A DNA stretch of 47,250 nucleotides from Treponema sp. (lineage in GTDB: Bacteria; Spirochaetota; Spirochaetia; Treponematales; Treponemataceae): contig JAILNY010000003.1 of NCBI GenBank assembly GCA_024691105.1, positions 1-47,250 of the forward strand. Reading direction: 5' to 3'. Both the position numbers and the translations under genes were made by a program. This document shows, piece after piece, positions 46,699-47,250 of the stretch. Every line of letters begins with the position of its first letter. Position 1 is the first letter of the stretch. Below the pieces are notes generated by a model. The model was not told the origin of the DNA, ran no database searches, and worked only from the letters and a program-made list of their open reading frames with translations.

Positions 46699-47250
46699 AT
46701 GGTTCTTTTGACTAATGTTATCACAATTTTTTCATGCATCTGCCTTTTAGCCTGGCCTGCATTTTGGAATATAGTTTTTTATCCTTTTTCAAAAAAAATC
46801 TGTGTAAAAATTTCTGACTACATCGTAAAGGGATGTGCACCTACAATGTTCAGCATTCTTAAGGTTTATAAAAACTTTAAGATGTCTTATTCGCAGGAAA
46901 ATTTTGATAAACTTCCAGAGCAGTTTGCAGTAATCTCAAATCATCAGAGCCTTTTTGATATTCCGATTTTTATGACATTTTTTAAAGACAAGGATGTCCG
47001 CTTTGTTGCAAAGGATTCTCTGTCTCGTCATATTCCGCTTGTATCTGAAATGCTCAGAAGTCACGAGCATTGTATGATTCCTCGTCGTGGAGGAGCTGGT
47101 AAGGCAATGCGTACTCTTGAGTCGTTTGGACAGCGTGTGATGGAACGCAATCAGATTCCTATTATTTTTCCAGAGGGAACACGCAGTAAAGATGGAAATC
47201 TTGGAACTTTTTACAGCGCAGGTTTTAGAAAAATTGCCGAAGTGACAAAT
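46699..47250 (+). CDS. plsC: 1-acyl-sn-glycerol-3-phosphate acyltransferase, 5' part
   Basis: 184 codons are visible before the window ends, with no stop. The protein starts with a membrane helix (MVLLTNVITIFSCICLLAWP) and carries the acyltransferase motifs ISNHQSLFDIP (the N-H-x4-D block, about residue 81), IPRRGG and the FPEGTRSKDG block. The family acylates lysophosphatidic acid in phospholipid synthesis at the inner membrane. The message probably starts at the ATG. Confidence 0.88.
   Translation, partial: MVLLTNVITIFSCICLLAWPAFWNIVFYPFSKKICVKISDYIVKGCAPTMFSILKVYKNFKMSYSQENFDKLPEQFAVISNHQSLFDIPIFMTFFKDKDVRFVAKDSLSRHIPLVSEMLRSHEHCMIPRRGGAGKAMRTLESFGQRVMERNQIPIIFPEGTRSKDGNLGTFYSAGFRKIAEVTN

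Overview
The window looks like a chromosomal segment of a Treponema-type spirochaete. The main evidence is a periplasmic-flagellum sheath protein gene (flaA) behind a cell-wall amidase and a GerMN-domain gene, a spiro-SPASM family gene, a CapD / DegT aminotransferase / molybdenum-hydroxylase-like block that I recall from Treponema pallidum, and AT-leaning intergenic DNA with sigma70-like promoters. The exact species cannot be named. I see no insertion sequence, prophage, CRISPR array or plasmid feature. Everything here was read by eye from one sequence, with no database search.

Layout. Positions 1-11000 hold the dispersed Holliday-junction set: the ruvC 3' end, ruvA, and ruvB followed by queA. 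They are interleaved with an FGE-fold secreted protein, a COG0523 metallochaperone GTPase, a two-component system with a downstream lipoprotein, and a HipA-like kinase fused to a winged helix. Positions 11000-17200 are a minus-strand run: the three subunits of a degenerate molybdenum-hydroxylase-like complex, a DegT aminotransferase and a CapD-type sugar-nucleotide dehydratase. Positions 17200-20000 carry two envelope proteins (the second a barrel plus acidic linker plus SPOR protein) and the tmRNA. Positions 20000-23600 carry a DUF368 transporter and an RsbU/RsbV/RsbW-like partner-switching operon. Positions 23600-29900 carry a ParB-like / metallophosphoesterase / TPR-Mrr operon and two plus-strand TPR proteins. 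Positions 29900-33400 are mutL-xseB-xseA on the minus strand. Positions 33400-40200 are a glycan-type operon: spiro-SPASM, GT2-like, an SpsF-SpsG-methyltransferase fusion, and ATP-grasp. Positions 40100-47250 carry the amidase, GerMN protein, flaA, a RelA/SpoT-TPR protein, tRNA-Glu, a DinG-type helicase and the start of plsC.

How the parts may work together. CapD, DegT, SpsG-like hydrolase and SpsF-like cytidylyltransferase activities are those expected for making and CMP-activating an amino sugar acid. With the GT2, methyltransferase and ATP-grasp domains, and with flaA downstream, a glycosylation system for flagella or surface proteins is a reasonable hypothesis, but not a demonstrated one.

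The most unusual signals are: (1) a HipA-like kinase/winged-helix fusion with a helically phased array of AGGCTCAATA-type repeats in its promoter region; (2) a repeated promoter layout in which the -10 box ends 5-7 bases before the start codon with no Shine-Dalgarno, suggesting leaderless mRNAs for ruvA, ruvB, queA, xseA, a TPR gene, plsC and possibly the spiro-SPASM gene; (3) long RNA-like pairings in the leaders of the COG0523 gene and the lipoprotein gene; (4) a molybdenum-hydroxylase-like complex that has lost its molybdopterin motifs; and (5) the spiro-SPASM cluster with its pseudo-radical-SAM protein and triple-domain fusion.
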